64,000 nucleotides of DNA from Diogma glabrata (taxonomy: Eukaryota; Arthropoda; Insecta; Diptera; Cylindrotomidae): NCBI GenBank assembly GCA_963693315.1, contig OY856188.1, forward strand, positions 154,827,369-154,891,368. The letters are read 5' to 3'. The notes beneath the pieces were generated by a model. That model saw nothing but the letters and a program-made list of their open reading frames with translations, did not search any database and was not told the DNA's origin. The translations under genes and the position numbers were made by a program. Shown piece after piece: positions 1-11,957 of the stretch; position 1 is the first letter of the stretch, and every line of letters begins with the position of its first letter.

Positions 1-1820
1 TTTTGTAATTGCCAAGTTTAATAAATTTTAGATTGAAATTCATATGAAAATACCCTGAAGCATAAAATACCCTCTCAGCACAAAAACTAAAAAAACATAA
101 AAAAGTTTTGCGGTATACGTTGACGCAGATGTATCACGTTAAATTAGATAAAGTAATTTAGAACTTTTCAGATATTTCAAAAATTGTTTTGTTAGTTGAG
201 AAAAACATTTGGAAAAATCGATGATTTAGTATAGGACTACTACTGTACAAAATCGTTATATCATCAAATTACTGTGGTCTGTGAATAACGGTACAATTTT
301 AGTCCTCGATTTTTGAATATTTTGAACTAATTGATGCATTAGTCAAATCTTTTAGTTTCATGTTGACTTAAATCTTATACACCTATTTTTGGGAAATAAA
401 CTAATGAATTCTACGGTTCATCAAAATTAACGCTATCAATCATCATAATCATTAGTACATATAGTGTTTTCAATAAAACTTAGCATTCCAGAATTTACGC
501 TAAATTTAACTGGAATAAATTTTACTTGATAAATTCACACGTATGTTTTAATTTTATTCAAATGTAATTTTCCTTTCAATAAAAACTTTTACTTAATAAA
601 ATAAAAATTCATTAAATTGCAAATAACCTATGTTCTTCGTTAAATATTTCTTTTTACCCAACTTTTTCTATATTTATTTCAACAGAAAATTAGAATTCCT
701 TTTTACATATAAAGTTTGTATATTTATTATATGCCATTCCTTTTCAGGGTATGCAAATGGAATATGTTTTCATCATATTGGTATGATTTAAATGCAACAT
801 ATGTTATCAAAAAAGTTTTAAGTTTTTTGATTTTGTAGGAAAATAAAATATTTTTCTTTATTTGGATTTCTAAAGTATAATTTCTTTTCGTGTTCATCGT
901 ACAATTTTCTTTTTGTGTTTTGAAGAATTAAAGTTTCTTTTCTGTTCAGTTTAAGATATCTAGTCAAAATTGACATGAAAAGTTTTTTGCGATGTTATTT
1001 AAAAATTTGATAAGTAATATCAGAGAGAAAAATATTGTTGTTTTAACTTACTATGTACATTTATATTTTGCTGTATTGAAAGTTATTTTAAGTATACTTT
1101 GAAATTAAATTACGAACGATTTTGATAAAAACTAAGCTTATAGCTAAGCTTATAGATGGATGGTTTTGGATGAAAAAATAAAAATTGATGAAATGTGGTT
1201 TTTAAGTATGTATATATTTTTATATTTTATACTTATTAAAACTTATAATTAAAAAACCTTCACCTGTCGATTAAATGACTTCACAATATTAAAAGCTGCA
1301 AAAAACAAGGAGTAAAAGATTATTTTAAAATAAGATTCATTAACCCTTGTCGTTGCATATGCATATTTCTAGTTCGATCTGATCGTTTTATCTTTGTTTA
1401 TGCAAATGAATACTAACTGTAGCTGTATATTTTGTTGATGCGATATACGCTTTCACCAAAGGCAGCCCATAATACTCATGTGATATTATAGCATCATATG
1501 ACATGTAAAGCTTTTTGTGGAAAAATACAGGGGAACAATTGCTAACCATTCAAAAACTTGGAAATAACAATAGCACCACCCAAAGGTTCATTAATATCAT
1601 TATACGTTATCGGATCCCTTAAAATACCTATGCTCGGTTGTTTTAACATTTGCTAAAGGAGATTTAGTTAAATGGTAAATAAGAAATATCTCTTAAATAG
1701 TTATTGAGTCGATTTTTGAAAAATATAAACAAAGATTTAACTAAGAAAACTGATTTGAATCTATATGCTTGATTTAAAGCTCCAATCGCGATCAAAAAAC
1801 ACAAAACTAGTTAAAGGGAG
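1..1820. other. AT-rich DNA without recognisable genes
   Basis: No open frame of useful length and no recognisable domain on either strand. Only short A/T runs and a small direct repeat near 1120-1155 (an AAGCTTATAG motif twice) are visible. It could be intronic or intergenic. Confidence 0.6.
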
Positions 1821-2060
1821 AAATAAAATAGTACATTATGATGCTAGGACGTAAAGCTAAAGATTTTGGACGGATGTGGAGTTTGCAAATCGTGGCGCTA
1901 GCCGAGATTTGCACCCACATTAAGTACATAAAAGCTTACGTCCGTGCATCATATACTATTTTTTATTCGCCGCAAACAAAATATTTTAAGAAAAGTTGTT
2001 TATTCTAAATTAAAATTTTAAATTTTCATAAATTTTAAAATAAAAATATGTGGAACAAGT
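1821..2060. repeat. Fold-back element, copy 1
   Basis: The left arm (about 1821-1880) and right arm (about 1895-1966) are imperfect reverse complements over most of their length. Both carry an AATAGTA block, an ATGATGC block, a GGACG(T)AA block and an inner GTGG...GCAAATC block, so single strands would form one long hairpin. A related copy lies at 29065-29300 and shares about 100 bp beyond the hairpin. No coding capacity is visible. The palindromic form and dispersed copies suggest a MITE or fold-back transposon, but no target duplication was found. Confidence 0.7.
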
Positions 2061-2345
2061 AACCTTTGACAAAATATTTATTATTTTTTCCAAATTATCA
2101 TGTAGCTATGACAACAAATGATAACAACTATTTTAATTGGATAATGAAATTTTGAATTTGAGGGTTGCTTTGATAAAAATTTTTATTTTTCATAGAATTT
2201 AAACAAATACAAATGCTTTTTACTTTTTTGGACGTAGCTATGACAACAAAATAAATAGTTGATTTGCGGCTTTAAAGTATCACTTCTTTAAAGCCGCAAA
2301 TCACAGTAATAAAGTAACACTTTAATATGTAGGCGAATAAAAAAA
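2061..2345. repeat. Direct repeats and a perfect 18-bp hairpin
   Basis: A 17-bp direct repeat (GTAGCTATGACAACAAA) occurs at 2102-2118 and 2234-2250. Just after the second copy, 2260-2277 and 2286-2303 are perfect 18-bp reverse complements separated by 8 bases. No gene lies here. The block follows fold-back copy 1 directly and may be part of the same or a related composite element. Confidence 0.65.
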
Positions 2346-2700
2346 TTAATTAAATGTTCAAGCAGCCGGGCATTAAGATTCTAAATAATGATTTAATTTT
2401 TAAGACACATTTCTTGCTTTTGTTTTGGTTTTATCGTTAACAACTGTTTCATGTCTTGCTGTCATGAGCCACTATAACAAGACCCTGATTAATAAACTTA
2501 ATTTTATAACCCAATTCAATTATGCAAACAAATTATTTCAATAAATAACATTAATAATAATATATCGCGGCATAAACAATATATTGAATTTTCAATATTG
2601 GGAAATTCAGTTTGAATAATACTTTTATTATTATTATTTAAACTGTAAATATATAAATCGTGAGGAGGTAAAATTCCTCATTAAATAACTAGCAATACGT

Positions 2701-3144
2701 ATTGATGATCAAGTACAAGACGCACGAAAAGAAGATAAACAGTATAAACTACAGAATGAGTAGTTTAGGCTAGATAAACAAAAATTCGAAAACGAGATCA
2801 ACAGGTTAAGAGTAGTTATTTCAAAATTCATTCAGGAAACTGTAGATCTAAACGCGGCATCTAAATCAAAAAAGATGGAAATGAACGAGCTGAAGGTTAT
2901 ACAGCAACGTCAGTTAGAAAGTTTAGAGGACCAAGTCTTAGGTTTACAAGAGAAGCACAAAATAAATAGAAAACAGATAGATTTGCTTACTCAAGATCTT
3001 AGCAAACATAAAAATGAAATGAGTATTTTTGCTTATTCTAACGAAAAACTAAAACTTTCTACCAATGAACTGGCAGATAATTTAACGGCGGCAAATTACT
3101 TCGGTCTGAAAGACCTAAATATTACATTCATGAGCCAAAAGTGA
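2701..3144 (+). pseudogene. Decayed coiled-coil protein, part A
   Basis: One reading frame runs from about 2701 to the TGA at 3142-3144 and is broken by a single in-frame TAG at 2761-2763. The translation is rich in Lys, Glu, Gln, Leu and Asn, with heptad-like spacing of hydrophobic residues (for example NELKVIQQRQLESLEDQVLG), as in a long coiled coil. The last about 15 residues are already repeat family B sequence, which begins near 3096. A second coiled-coil stretch resumes in the same orientation on the other side of the repeat (4690-5166), so the two may be halves of one degraded gene or processed copy. The general style resembles centriolar SAS-6 coiled coils, but this is only an impression and I do not assign it. 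No intron borders or start context could be defended. Confidence 0.45.
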
Positions 3145-4558
3145 AATTCTTACCCCCACTTTTTTTGGCATTTCTCGACGTTTTAGGACCTATTGATTCC
3201 AAAACAGCACAAAAAAATGTATGTCTGTCTGCCGGCCGGTCGTTCGTCATTGTCTACGCTGCAGGGAAAACCGCTGGAGGGATTTCAATTTTTTTTTTTT
3301 AAAAATAGGTATACTCAAGGGACAGGTCCACAAGGACGCTGTGTTCGATAACTGTACCGGAAGTGTGTCAAAAAAATCATTATGTGTGTCAAAAATAGCA
3401 AATTTTCATATTTTTGGCTTAAAAAACGTTCATTTTAAGTGATTACGAGTAGGAACATTAAATTTGGAGAAATCTTGATGGTAGGGATTGGTATGTGAGA
3501 TCGAAAACTAGATTATTGCATTATAAGTTTGTCAAAAAAATGTTGTCAAGTGTGTCAAAAGAAAGATTTTTATTTATTTTATTACCCAATTTTTTGGAAA
3601 AAAAAAATGAATTATTTGTTTGAATGTAATTTTATTATTATTATTGAGAATTATGGCATTATAAGTTTGTCAAAAAAACGTTGTCAAGTGTGTCAAAATA
3701 AAGATTTTTATTTATTTTTTTACCCAATTTTTGGAAAAAAATAAAATTATTTGAAATGAAATTTTATTATTATTATTGAAAATTATGGCATTATAAGTTT
3801 GTCAAAAAAATAATGTCAAGTGTGTCAAAAAATAATTTCATTTATTTTTTTAGCCAATTATTTTTTGGACAAAAACGCTGCTGTTTTTATGACGTATATG
3901 TAATTGAAAATGAAATTGGACATGGAAATTTTTGAATTTGTTATAGATTTTTAAATATTTTTGAAATTTTGAAAAAAGTTTGTATTTTTGATTTTGTAAT
4001 ATTTTTTTTGCAATATTTTTAAAATTTTGAAAAAAGTTTTAAGTTTTGATTTTGTAAGAATTTTTGGAATATTTTTAGAATTTTGAAAAATTTTTAAGTT
4101 TTGATTTTATTATAATTTTTGGAATTTTGAAAAAATTTTCAATTTTTGATTTTGTAATAATTTTTGCAATATTTTTAGAATTTTGGAAAAAGTTTGAATT
4201 TTTAAGAATTTTTGAAATATTATTGGAATTTAGAAAAAATTTAAATATTTGATTTTATTCTAATTTTTGGAATATTCTTGGAATTTTGAAAAAGTTTGAT
4301 TTTAACAATAGTTTTGAATTTTGGTTATAATTTTCCGGCAACGTATTGATGTTTCGTGTTAGTTTTGTAATAAATTTCTAAACAGAGATAAAAAAATACT
4401 TGTACTTTAACAAAGAGTTATGTTTGATATACATCGCTGCCCAAAACTAAAAACCATGTCCTCATAAAAGTTTTTTGCCGAAAACTATATCAAAATCCTT
4501 AACCCAGGCCGAAGTCTTGATATCTCAGAGCTGTGAGATTTCAGCCCCTCCATATTTT
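3096..4558 (+). repeat. Repeat family B, copy 1
   Basis: Begins with TTACTTCGGTCTGAAAGACC and ends with CAGCCCCTCCATATTTT. The same block occurs inverted at 26633-28432 and, 5'-truncated, at 30783-32506. Inside are, in order, a GC-richer stretch (3220-3290), about three 130-140-bp direct repeats beginning GCATTATAAGTTTGTC (3517, 3657, 3787), and a minisatellite of roughly 55-60-bp AT-rich units (about 3940-4310). Near the 3' end, CAGACCGAAGTC-like sequence is the reverse complement of the 5' ACTTCGGTCTG, giving a subterminal inverted repeat. No transposase-like frame is visible, so this is probably a non-autonomous element. Confidence 0.75.
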
Positions 4559-4689
4559 ATAATTAAAAAACAACAAAAACACAAATAGAGAACTTTGATA
4601 CGAACTCGAAAAATTAATAATGGAAAAATTAATTTTGGAAATAGACTTAGGAAGAACGAACACAAATTTACAGGAAAAAGGCACATTAA

Positions 4690-5166
4690 AACAATAATTT
4701 AGTTGTAGAACTGAAAAAATTAAAAGCAAAAAATACTCCTTCAAGGATGGAATTGGAAGCAATACAGACTGAAAAAGAAGAAGAAGAATCGAATTTTTGC
4801 AACCTATATAAAAATTTCAGTTTACTAAATCTACAGCTATTAACTCAACCTAACGAATTGAAACACATAAAACAAGATTCCGGAGCAACAATCAGTTCTC
4901 TTGAAGATGCTCTAAAAGTTAAAAACGATGTTATAAAAACTTTAAATCAGACAATATTTTACTTAAAAGATAAAATGCAAAATTTCCAACAGCCTTAATA
5001 TTACAACGACAGTACCTGACAACTCTCTCAACTATATAAATAATGAAATTGATGTAAATATTGATAAAAATGATACAATAAATAATATGATTATTGGAAA
5101 CAAATTAAAATCTCAGGATAAGCGAGTAGTTAAGCTATGTCACTCCGAGCATAAAACCACGGGTTA
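4690..5166 (+). pseudogene. Decayed coiled-coil protein, part B
   Basis: An open frame from 4690 to the TAA at about 4996-4998 encodes a Lys/Glu/Leu-rich heptad-like sequence (for example SLEDALKVKNDVIKTLNQ). A +1 shift near the end continues open into an Asn-rich segment to a TAA at about 5164-5166. It lies in the same orientation as the coiled coil at 2701-3144, with family B between them, which fits one gene copy split by a transposon. There is no start, promoter or splice evidence. It could be a retrocopy or an exon relic. The function is unknown. Confidence 0.4.
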
Positions 5167-5893
5167 ATTCAAATGGAGGTACCAAAATGCAAAATCCGCC
5201 ATCTTGGATTTTTTTTACATAGAAAGTGGTGTGACCTGGCGGTGAGTAGCTGCGTTTTATTATGTTTTGGTTTATGTCTTGGGTTAACTGTGTGCAATTA
5301 TGGGCTGTGTCCGAAGTAAATGGGTTGTGTTAGTTAGCCGAAACACCCACGAAGTCTGACCAATCACAAGCGTTTGAATAATAAAAATCAGGCAAAATAT
5401 AAACTTTCAATTTTTTTTTTTTTTTATTAATTAGTTAGACATGTTTAGCACAGTAAATATGAAATATTCATTATTTAGACTCTTTGAATATCCGAAGATA
5501 CCATGTCAACTTTAAAGGAAGAAGATGAGGAAAATGGAAGGAATGGGGATATAGGGATAACTACACTGAAAAAAACATGTCCTATTTCCAATCGAAATGC
5601 AATTGTCTCAACCTCACCGTGCGGTCACATATGGCGAATCAAACTACGAAATTGCTTCAACAACTCTACAATTATAAATCGATGAAGTTGAGACAATCAC
5701 ACGAAATATTTATGTGAAAATAAAATATAGATCAATTAATCTCAAATACTCAAACTTTAAAATGAAAAATTCATGATATAAGGCCAAAGGAAATTTTTTT
5801 CACGGAAATAGTTATTATCTTTATTCAACTACTGTTATATTGGATATAACACTTTATATTTTAAATAAACCTCATTCTGTTGCTAGGAAAATG
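5167..5893. other. Unassigned DNA between pseudogene and LINE
   Basis: No recognisable gene. An 11-bp inverted repeat (ATTGTCTCAAC and GTTGAGACAAT) lies around 5602-5612 and 5687-5697. The AT-rich part from about 5820 on is probably the 3' tail of the LINE to the right, whose coding strand is minus. Confidence 0.4.
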
Positions 5894-7645
5894 TTATCGT
5901 GTAGTTGTCCCAATCACAGTGAAATCGTCTGCAAATAATTTTTCTTTGCATGAATAATAAACTGCCAACTTCGAGATGAGGTTGGTATGAACTTCAATTT
6001 TTTTTTCAGTGTATACTAATTGTTTTAAATGATTATGGACATTTTCTTTAAATGCCTGAGGAGAAAATTCATCGGGAAATACCGAGGGAGGCATTGAGTT
6101 CCACAATTTGGCCACTCTATTAAAATAGTCGTTTTGGAAGGACACAGTTCTACAACGAGGTATTTGTACAACAAATGGATGGGATAACTCGGCAGCTCTT
6201 GTTTGTCGATTGTACTGCGCACACGATGGAAGGATATTTTGATTTTCCTTAGAGGAGAATTCGCTAAAGTTATATTTATAGTAGATTGACAATTCAGCCA
6301 CATTTCTTCTGTGCTGGAGTGAATCAAGCTGGTCCGTTAGTTCGGTATTACCAATCAACCGTATTGCTTTTCTCTGTAGAGAGTCTAGACATTTTATTGT
6401 TGACTGACAAGCACCTCCACAAACATGACAGCAGTACTCCATACATGGACGAATAAAGGACTTGAAGATTAGCAAAATTTGCTCGGGATTGAAATACTTT
6501 TTACATCGACTCAAGAATCCTAATTTTTGCATTGCAGATTTAGCGAGGTTGAACACATGTTTATTCCATTTCAGGTTATTTTGAATATCCACTCCAAGAA
6601 GTCTAACTGATTCAACCTCACGTAATTCTTCATGGTTTATTTTAATAGGGAAATTTTTATGTTGCTCCATTCGTGAAAGACGGCATAGTTTGGTTTTGGT
6701 TGGATTAAATGAAACAAGATTAGGATCTCCCCATTCTATTATACGCTCCAGATCTTTGTTGATAGAATCAATTAGCAGCTTTCTATCAGTGGTAACTGTA
6801 GTATGAGATTGAAATTTAGGAGATGCATGTGATGCATGCAATGTGCTGTCATCAGCAAAACTATGGATTGGGTGCACTGTGGAAATAAGTAAGTCATTAA
6901 TGTATAGAAGAAACAAGGTTGGTGAGAGTGCAGAACCTTGGGGAACCCCAGCATTGGTTGTGAAAATATTGGATGTGATACCATCTAAATTAACATGAAA
7001 TTGGCGACCTGTAAGAAAACTATGAATCCATGAGACAGTAAGTTGGTCTATTCCATAAGTTTTTAATTTAGCTATGAGATTTTTATGTCACACTTTATCA
7101 AATGCTTTAGAAATGTCAAGTGAAATACTGAATGTTTCACCATGGTTTTCCAGCGGTTTGTTCCAGAGATAGGATACGTAGGCTAACAGATCACCTGTTG
7201 CATGACTTCTACGAAAACCATACTGTTTATCATCAATGATTCGCGACACCTCCAAATAATCTATTAAATTGTAGTTAACATATTTTTCAAATATTTTAGC
7301 TAAAACCGACAGAATTGCAATTGGTCTATAATTGTTAGGATCTATCTTACTGCCTTTCTTTGATATGGGTTGAACCAGCTTCCAAGAATCGGGAAATATT
7401 CCGGTTTTATAAGATAAAAAGAAAATTTTTGTTAAAATTGGAGCTAGTTGCCTAGCAAAGTTTTTAAGAATGAGGGGTGGAATACCGTCGGGGCCAACAG
7501 ATTTGATATTGCTAGAAAGAAGCATTTTCCGTACAATATTGCAACGAAAAATAATTGGTTTCATATCCTTTACAACGGGGGGAATGAATGTAGGAGAATG
7601 GGGAGGTTCAACTATGTTTGAGTTTTCTGCGAAAATACGACCCAA
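5894..7645 (-). pseudogene. LINE reverse transcriptase and C-terminal region
   Basis: Reverse transcriptase of the LINE. Visible blocks are GPDGIPPLILK, the NNYRPIAILSV block, the QYGFRRSHAT block, SLDISKAFDKV (palm Asp), GVPQGSALSP and SFADDSTLH (catalytic Asp pair). A TGA at 7088-7090 replaces the Trp expected after the DKV of the palm motif, and the frame stays open on both sides of it. The thumb and C-terminal region runs to 5894 and contains the KLWNSMPPSVFP motif. Because only one nonsense codon interrupts this part, the copy appears moderately young. Confidence 0.9.
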
Positions 7646-8963
7646 AAGATCCGCCTTTCGAGTCGCTCACGGGAATGTCATTCAGAACTAAGGTTGGGAT
7701 AGAAGATCGAGTAAAATTGCTCTGGACTGATTTAACTACCTGAAAGAAACTACGTGAGCCAGATGGGTGCTCGGCGAATTTCTTTGCTTTCTTCTGGATA
7801 AACGCTTCTTTGTCCAGGTCTATTTTGAATTTACTAATATTTCTGGCTTTCTTATAGGCGCTATAGGCTTCAGGTGTTTTATTAGCGGTATACGTCTTAA
7901 ATGCTTTGCGTTTATTCCTCACTGCTTCATCCCGCGCGAACCAAGGCTCAGTCTTAGTAGTGATTAATCGATTTGGAATAAACCGCCGCATTCCGTCTTT
8001 TATGATTTCAGACATTCTTATTGCTGATGTGCTAGGATCTTGATCAACACAACAAATAGTTTTCCAAGGAGTTTCATCATAAAAGTTTCTCGGTCCCTCC
8101 CAGTTGGCGCGTTTATAGTTCCGAACGCGACGAGGATTTGCTTTAATTTGTGTCGGTGATGTAAATTGCACTATTGCTGATATTAGTAAATGGTCCGATG
8201 TTCCGAGGGGTTGTTCAACTATTGTCTTCGTAGTATCTGGTTCGTTTGTCAAAAACAGATCCAGCAAATTATTGTTATGATGTTAATCGTCTGCGATTCT
8301 AGTGGGACACTCTATCATTTGCGTCAAACCGTGATAATCTGCGAGTATCAGTTCGGCTTGTCTTCCTACGTCATCAGTGCGCGATGAATACTTAAGCCAT
8401 TCTTTATTATGAATATTAAAGTCTCCAAGAATGGCCAGTCTTGCTTTGGGGTAGTCCGTGGTTATCTTATCTAGATTAGCCGATATTTGATTGAAAAAGG
8501 GACATCCTGAGGGAGAATTTGGGGATCTGTATAATCCTATTATAAACATAGTTTCAGCAACACCTGAGATCTTCAGTGCTATAGAATTATGGTGCTTAGA
8601 GTTCAACTCGTAGGCCTTAATTTTCATACATGAAAGTGAGTCTCGAACAAATACACCGACACCATGCTTGTTATAAAAGGAATATTCCAATTCGTAACTA
8701 GGTATGCGGTATTTATCGGGCTCTAATTTCGATGCTTTGCCACTAACAATTGTTTCGGTAAGAAACAATAAGTCAGGGTTATTTTTTTCGATGTAGTGAT
8801 GAACCACGTTTAGATTCGAATTGAGACCTCTTATGTTGGTAAAGTCAATGCTAAGCTGTTGGCTCACTGTGCGGCCATTTTGTTGACATTGCAGACCTTT
8901 TGACATTGCAGGTATAGCTACTGAAATTCGGCCAGGCCTAAATTTCAACACTAAACAGTACAA
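7608..8963 (-). pseudogene. LINE endonuclease domain region
   Basis: Apurinic/apyrimidinic-type endonuclease that nicks target DNA for target-primed reverse transcription. Recognisable blocks in order are the N-terminal NIRGLNSN block (Asn of the active site), LFLTET (metal-binding Glu), LGDFNIHN (the GDFN motif) and, after an in-frame TAA, LDLFLTN and GTSDH (the catalytic SDH motif). The two halves are in the same frame, so the stop at about 8283-8285 is a single nonsense change rather than a shift. The frame is lost near 7640, where it passes into the reverse transcriptase frame. Confidence 0.88.
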
Positions 8964-9440
8964 AAGAAACTGGGTATCTCTGTCACAAAAACACGGTAGC
9001 AGATTTCATGCAACAGAAGCACGATAAGAGAAAAGCAAAAAAAAAATGGGAACACAAAAGACACTAACAAAATTGAAGAGTACAAATAAAGGGTTAAATT
9101 CGAAATTTCTAACTTTTGTCAAAAAAAAACATTTCATAATCAACTAACTGATATTTTCCAACTCCTAAAATAAGTCCGAAGTGGAAGGAGCTAGATCATG
9201 TCAAAAAACTTCACAAAAAAAATCTCAATCAATCCAAAAAAATCACTAACAACTAAAACGAATTTTTTTGTTTCCTGTTGCCAAGCAATATAAAAAAAAT
9301 GTATGCTTTAAAGTAATAAATAAATTTATTACATCAAAGCAATAAAAGGTAAAATTTTACCTGCCTACCGCTTGGCAATAGTAAACACAAAATACCAAAT
9401 AATTTTTTAATAAAGAACAATCTCACCAATTATATATGTA
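8964..9440. other. AT-rich DNA between LINE and LTR element
   Basis: No open frame or domain. It may be LINE 5' untranslated sequence, because the endonuclease frame begins abruptly at its left edge. The Gypsy element is inserted directly after it. Confidence 0.4.
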
Positions 9441-9444
9441 GTTG

Positions 9445-9789
9445 TGTGGTGGCAACACTCGGCAAACAAAAACAAAATTACAACAATAACACTCGGCGAA
9501 ATCAAACTATATAAATGCACTAACGGAAGTCAAATTATTTTTGCAACCAAAAATACATCTTGTATAATTAGTAATTAAAATAATAAAATTAATCTTAATC
9601 TCGTCGAGCATACGATCGGATCGAATAAATAACATTAAATCGAAAGTAATCATTTTTATACAATTGGTTTTAATGTAAAATATATACATATATAAAAGTG
9701 CTTGCCTAGTAAATAAAATCAGTGTTAATAAAAATTACTTTCTTTTATTTATTTAAATTAATAGTGTATGAGGCAAATTAGTCCCATCA
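9445..9789 (+). repeat. 5' LTR
   Basis: Begins TGTGGTGGCAACACTCGG and ends ...CATCA. It is nearly identical to 15063-15407, with differences concentrated in the last about 45 bp. A TATATAAA-like box lies near 9508-9515 and an AATAAA-type signal is present, so promoter and poly(A) functions could both sit here. Confidence 0.95.
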
Positions 9790-9791
9790 CG

Positions 9792-9803
9792 TGGTGACCC
9801 CGA
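9792..9803 (+). other. Primer-binding site, tRNA-Trp type
   Basis: TGGTGACCCCGA lies 2 bases after the 5' LTR. It is complementary to the CCA-bearing 3' end of animal tRNA-Trp (a TCGGGGTCA-CCA end), as known from standard tRNA-Trp sequences. It would prime minus-strand DNA synthesis. Confidence 0.8.
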
Positions 9804-11036
9804 TTAAAACACGCCGGTACGATTAAAACAAAACGACCATTACGCGTGGTATTATACTGATTAAGCACGCCGGTTCACTTAATCTACAAATCGCCGACAC
9901 AAGTGATTAAACAAAAAAACAGTGAACAAATATTTTGTAAAATTATCTAGTGTAAAACAAGTTAAAACTACAACAAATCGTAGTGAGAGACACTACGCAA
10001 GAATAAAATATACTACTACCAGTCCTGGCAATTACAGCCCAACGTGGGAGCTTCGGACGCGAAGCCACAACAATCATGTACCTAAAAAATACACATGCAC
10101 CGCAATAATCTAAATAACATTAAAAATTTATAACGCAACAATCCACATATCATCATCAAAATATACAACTCAACAATCTACATATCATCAATCATCAAAC
10201 AGCAAAAAACATAAAAACATAAAAAAACAGCAAACGGTTTGTCGATACCGATATTATTATATTAACCTTAAATACTCAAATATTTTTTTCTCTAAATATA
10301 ATATAAAAAAATAAAGAAAATATTTAAATTACAAATTATAATAATTTAAATAATAGTTTATAATACCTTTTGTTTCAAAATAAAACTATAATTGCTAATT
10401 ATTAAATTAATTTTTTTTGATCGATTTATAAAAATTTCATATAAATATATTTTAGAAAAATATAAAAACATTTCGTCAAATACAAAAAGGTTTTCAAAAA
10501 AATATTAAAATATTTTTTTCTCATTACATATTCATTCATAAAATTTTAATTTTTTTAGAAGAAATATTTATTATCCTTTATATTTAATTTTTTTTGATAA
10601 TAAAATTTAATTTTCATTGTATTGTAATGGCTTTCGTTGGTTGATTATAATTATTTTTTTGAATATTGAAAACGAAATTCGGTTATTTTAAAGTGCAAAG
10701 TGATTGTGATTATTTGACCTGGTGGTGCATCTCTATCATACATATACTCCTTTCGTATATCCTATACTATTATAATAGTTCAAATTATTGAATACAAGTT
10801 GTATCGCATAAATATAGATATATATACATTAAGTATAATATTTTACATAATTTAAAATTTAATTTTTTACATTCGGTGTTGTTTTGTTGTGATTTGGTGA
10901 CATTCAGTGTTTTTGAAAACGACACAGTACAGAAGATAAAGAACATCTTTTATAAAAAAATTTTTTATAACATTACTCGATATATTTTGAGTGACTTGTT
11001 TGTTTCATTGCTTGACTGTAGTTATCTCTTTTAATA
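9804..11036 (+). other. Untranslated leader of the LTR element
   Basis: About 1.2 kb of AT-rich sequence between the primer site and the gag start codon. No credible open frame. A packaging or dimerisation signal would be expected here but cannot be pointed out. Confidence 0.6.
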
Positions 11037-11957
11037 ATGTCATCCTCCGACGAGAAAGATAACACAAATCCAACCGCTAGTGATTCCAAAAAAGGAATTG
11101 CTAACATAACTAGAATAAAACTACCAACCTTTTGACATGATCAGGTTGAAGCCTGGTTCCTTATTGCAGAAACAACTTTTAAAAGCAATAAAATAAGCAA
11201 AGATATAAATAAATTCAATGCAGTACTCTCTGCTCTGCCGCAAGATGTTGTAGTAAACATAATGGACGTAATTAAAGTATCCGCCACAGCACAAAATCAA
11301 TATGATTTTTTAAAAAAGGCACTTTTAGAACGACATTCTATTAGTGCGGCTAAGCGCTTAGATAGACTTCTGTCAGGTCTCCAAGAAATGGGAGACTCAA
11401 GTCCTTCAGAATTTTATCGCAAGCTTGAATCAGAAGCCGGTGATTCATCATTGGTCAATAATGACCTCCTCAAACAGCTTTGGCTTAAGCGCTTGCCAAC
11501 TCTTCTAAAATCTTCTGTGGCCCCTTGGGCAGACAAGGATATTTCTGAGATCCTTCCTATAGCCGACAAAATCTGGGAAGTTGCTCAACCCGCTTCTTCA
11601 TCAATTGCTGCAACAACGCAGTCAACATCCCGTAGCAAGGCAACGCCATGTGATAGGGATTACGACCTTGCTAATCTCGAGTCTCGACTTGAACAACAGC
11701 TGAATAAACGTTTTGATGATCTCTGTAACCGATTGTCACGTCAAGACATAGGCTACAGAAGTCGTCCATCCACTTCAAGAGCGAATTTTAATAATTTTAG
11801 ACGCTCTTCCAGATCTCGTCATCGATCTTCTTCTAGATCACGAGATCTGTGCTACTATCACCGAAATTTTGGCAATAAAGCACGTAAATGTTTACAACCG
11901 TGCAAATACAAACAGGATGCAACAGCTTCGCAATCTATGGACTCGGGAAACTACTAA
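11037..11957 (+). pseudogene. gag: gag of the LTR element (one internal stop)
   Basis: Capsid/nucleocapsid precursor of about 306 residues starting at the ATG at 11037. The early block reads IKLPTF-stop-HDQVEAWF. The TGA at 11133-11135 sits where this gag family has a conserved Trp, so it is a single nonsense mutation. The middle is a helical capsid-like region, followed by an Arg/Ser-rich segment (RSSRSRHRSSSRSR) and a C-terminal zinc motif [15 protein letters not shown]3-C (C-x2-H-x9-C-x3-C). The 3' end overlaps pol by 70 bp, and pol lies in the -1 frame, consistent with programmed frameshifting. Confidence 0.92.

Larger units (their letters stand above)
5894..8963 (-). mobile_element. Non-LTR retrotransposon, CR1/Jockey type, broken
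   Basis: Minus-strand ORF2-type protein with an AP-like endonuclease, a reverse transcriptase and a long C-terminal region, about 1,000 residues in all. Four lesions are visible: an in-frame TAA at about 8283-8285, a frameshift near 7640, an in-frame TGA at 7088-7090 where the family has Trp, and no ORF1 upstream. The FADD catalytic motif and the C-terminal block with LDSLQRKAIRLIG and PRCRT are typical of the CR1/Jockey superfamily; I cannot fix the clade. A relative with the same C-terminal blocks lies at 56553-57715. The 5' limit is uncertain because 8964-9440 may still be element sequence. Confidence 0.9.

Noticed and set aside
5503..5685. 60-residue ORF starting MSTLKEEDEENGRNGD
   Set aside because: Low-complexity acidic start over a purine-rich run, then an inverted repeat; no family resemblance.
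9507..9689. 60-residue minus-strand ORF, also at 15125-15307
   Set aside because: It lies entirely inside the LTRs and is present twice only because the LTRs are identical.
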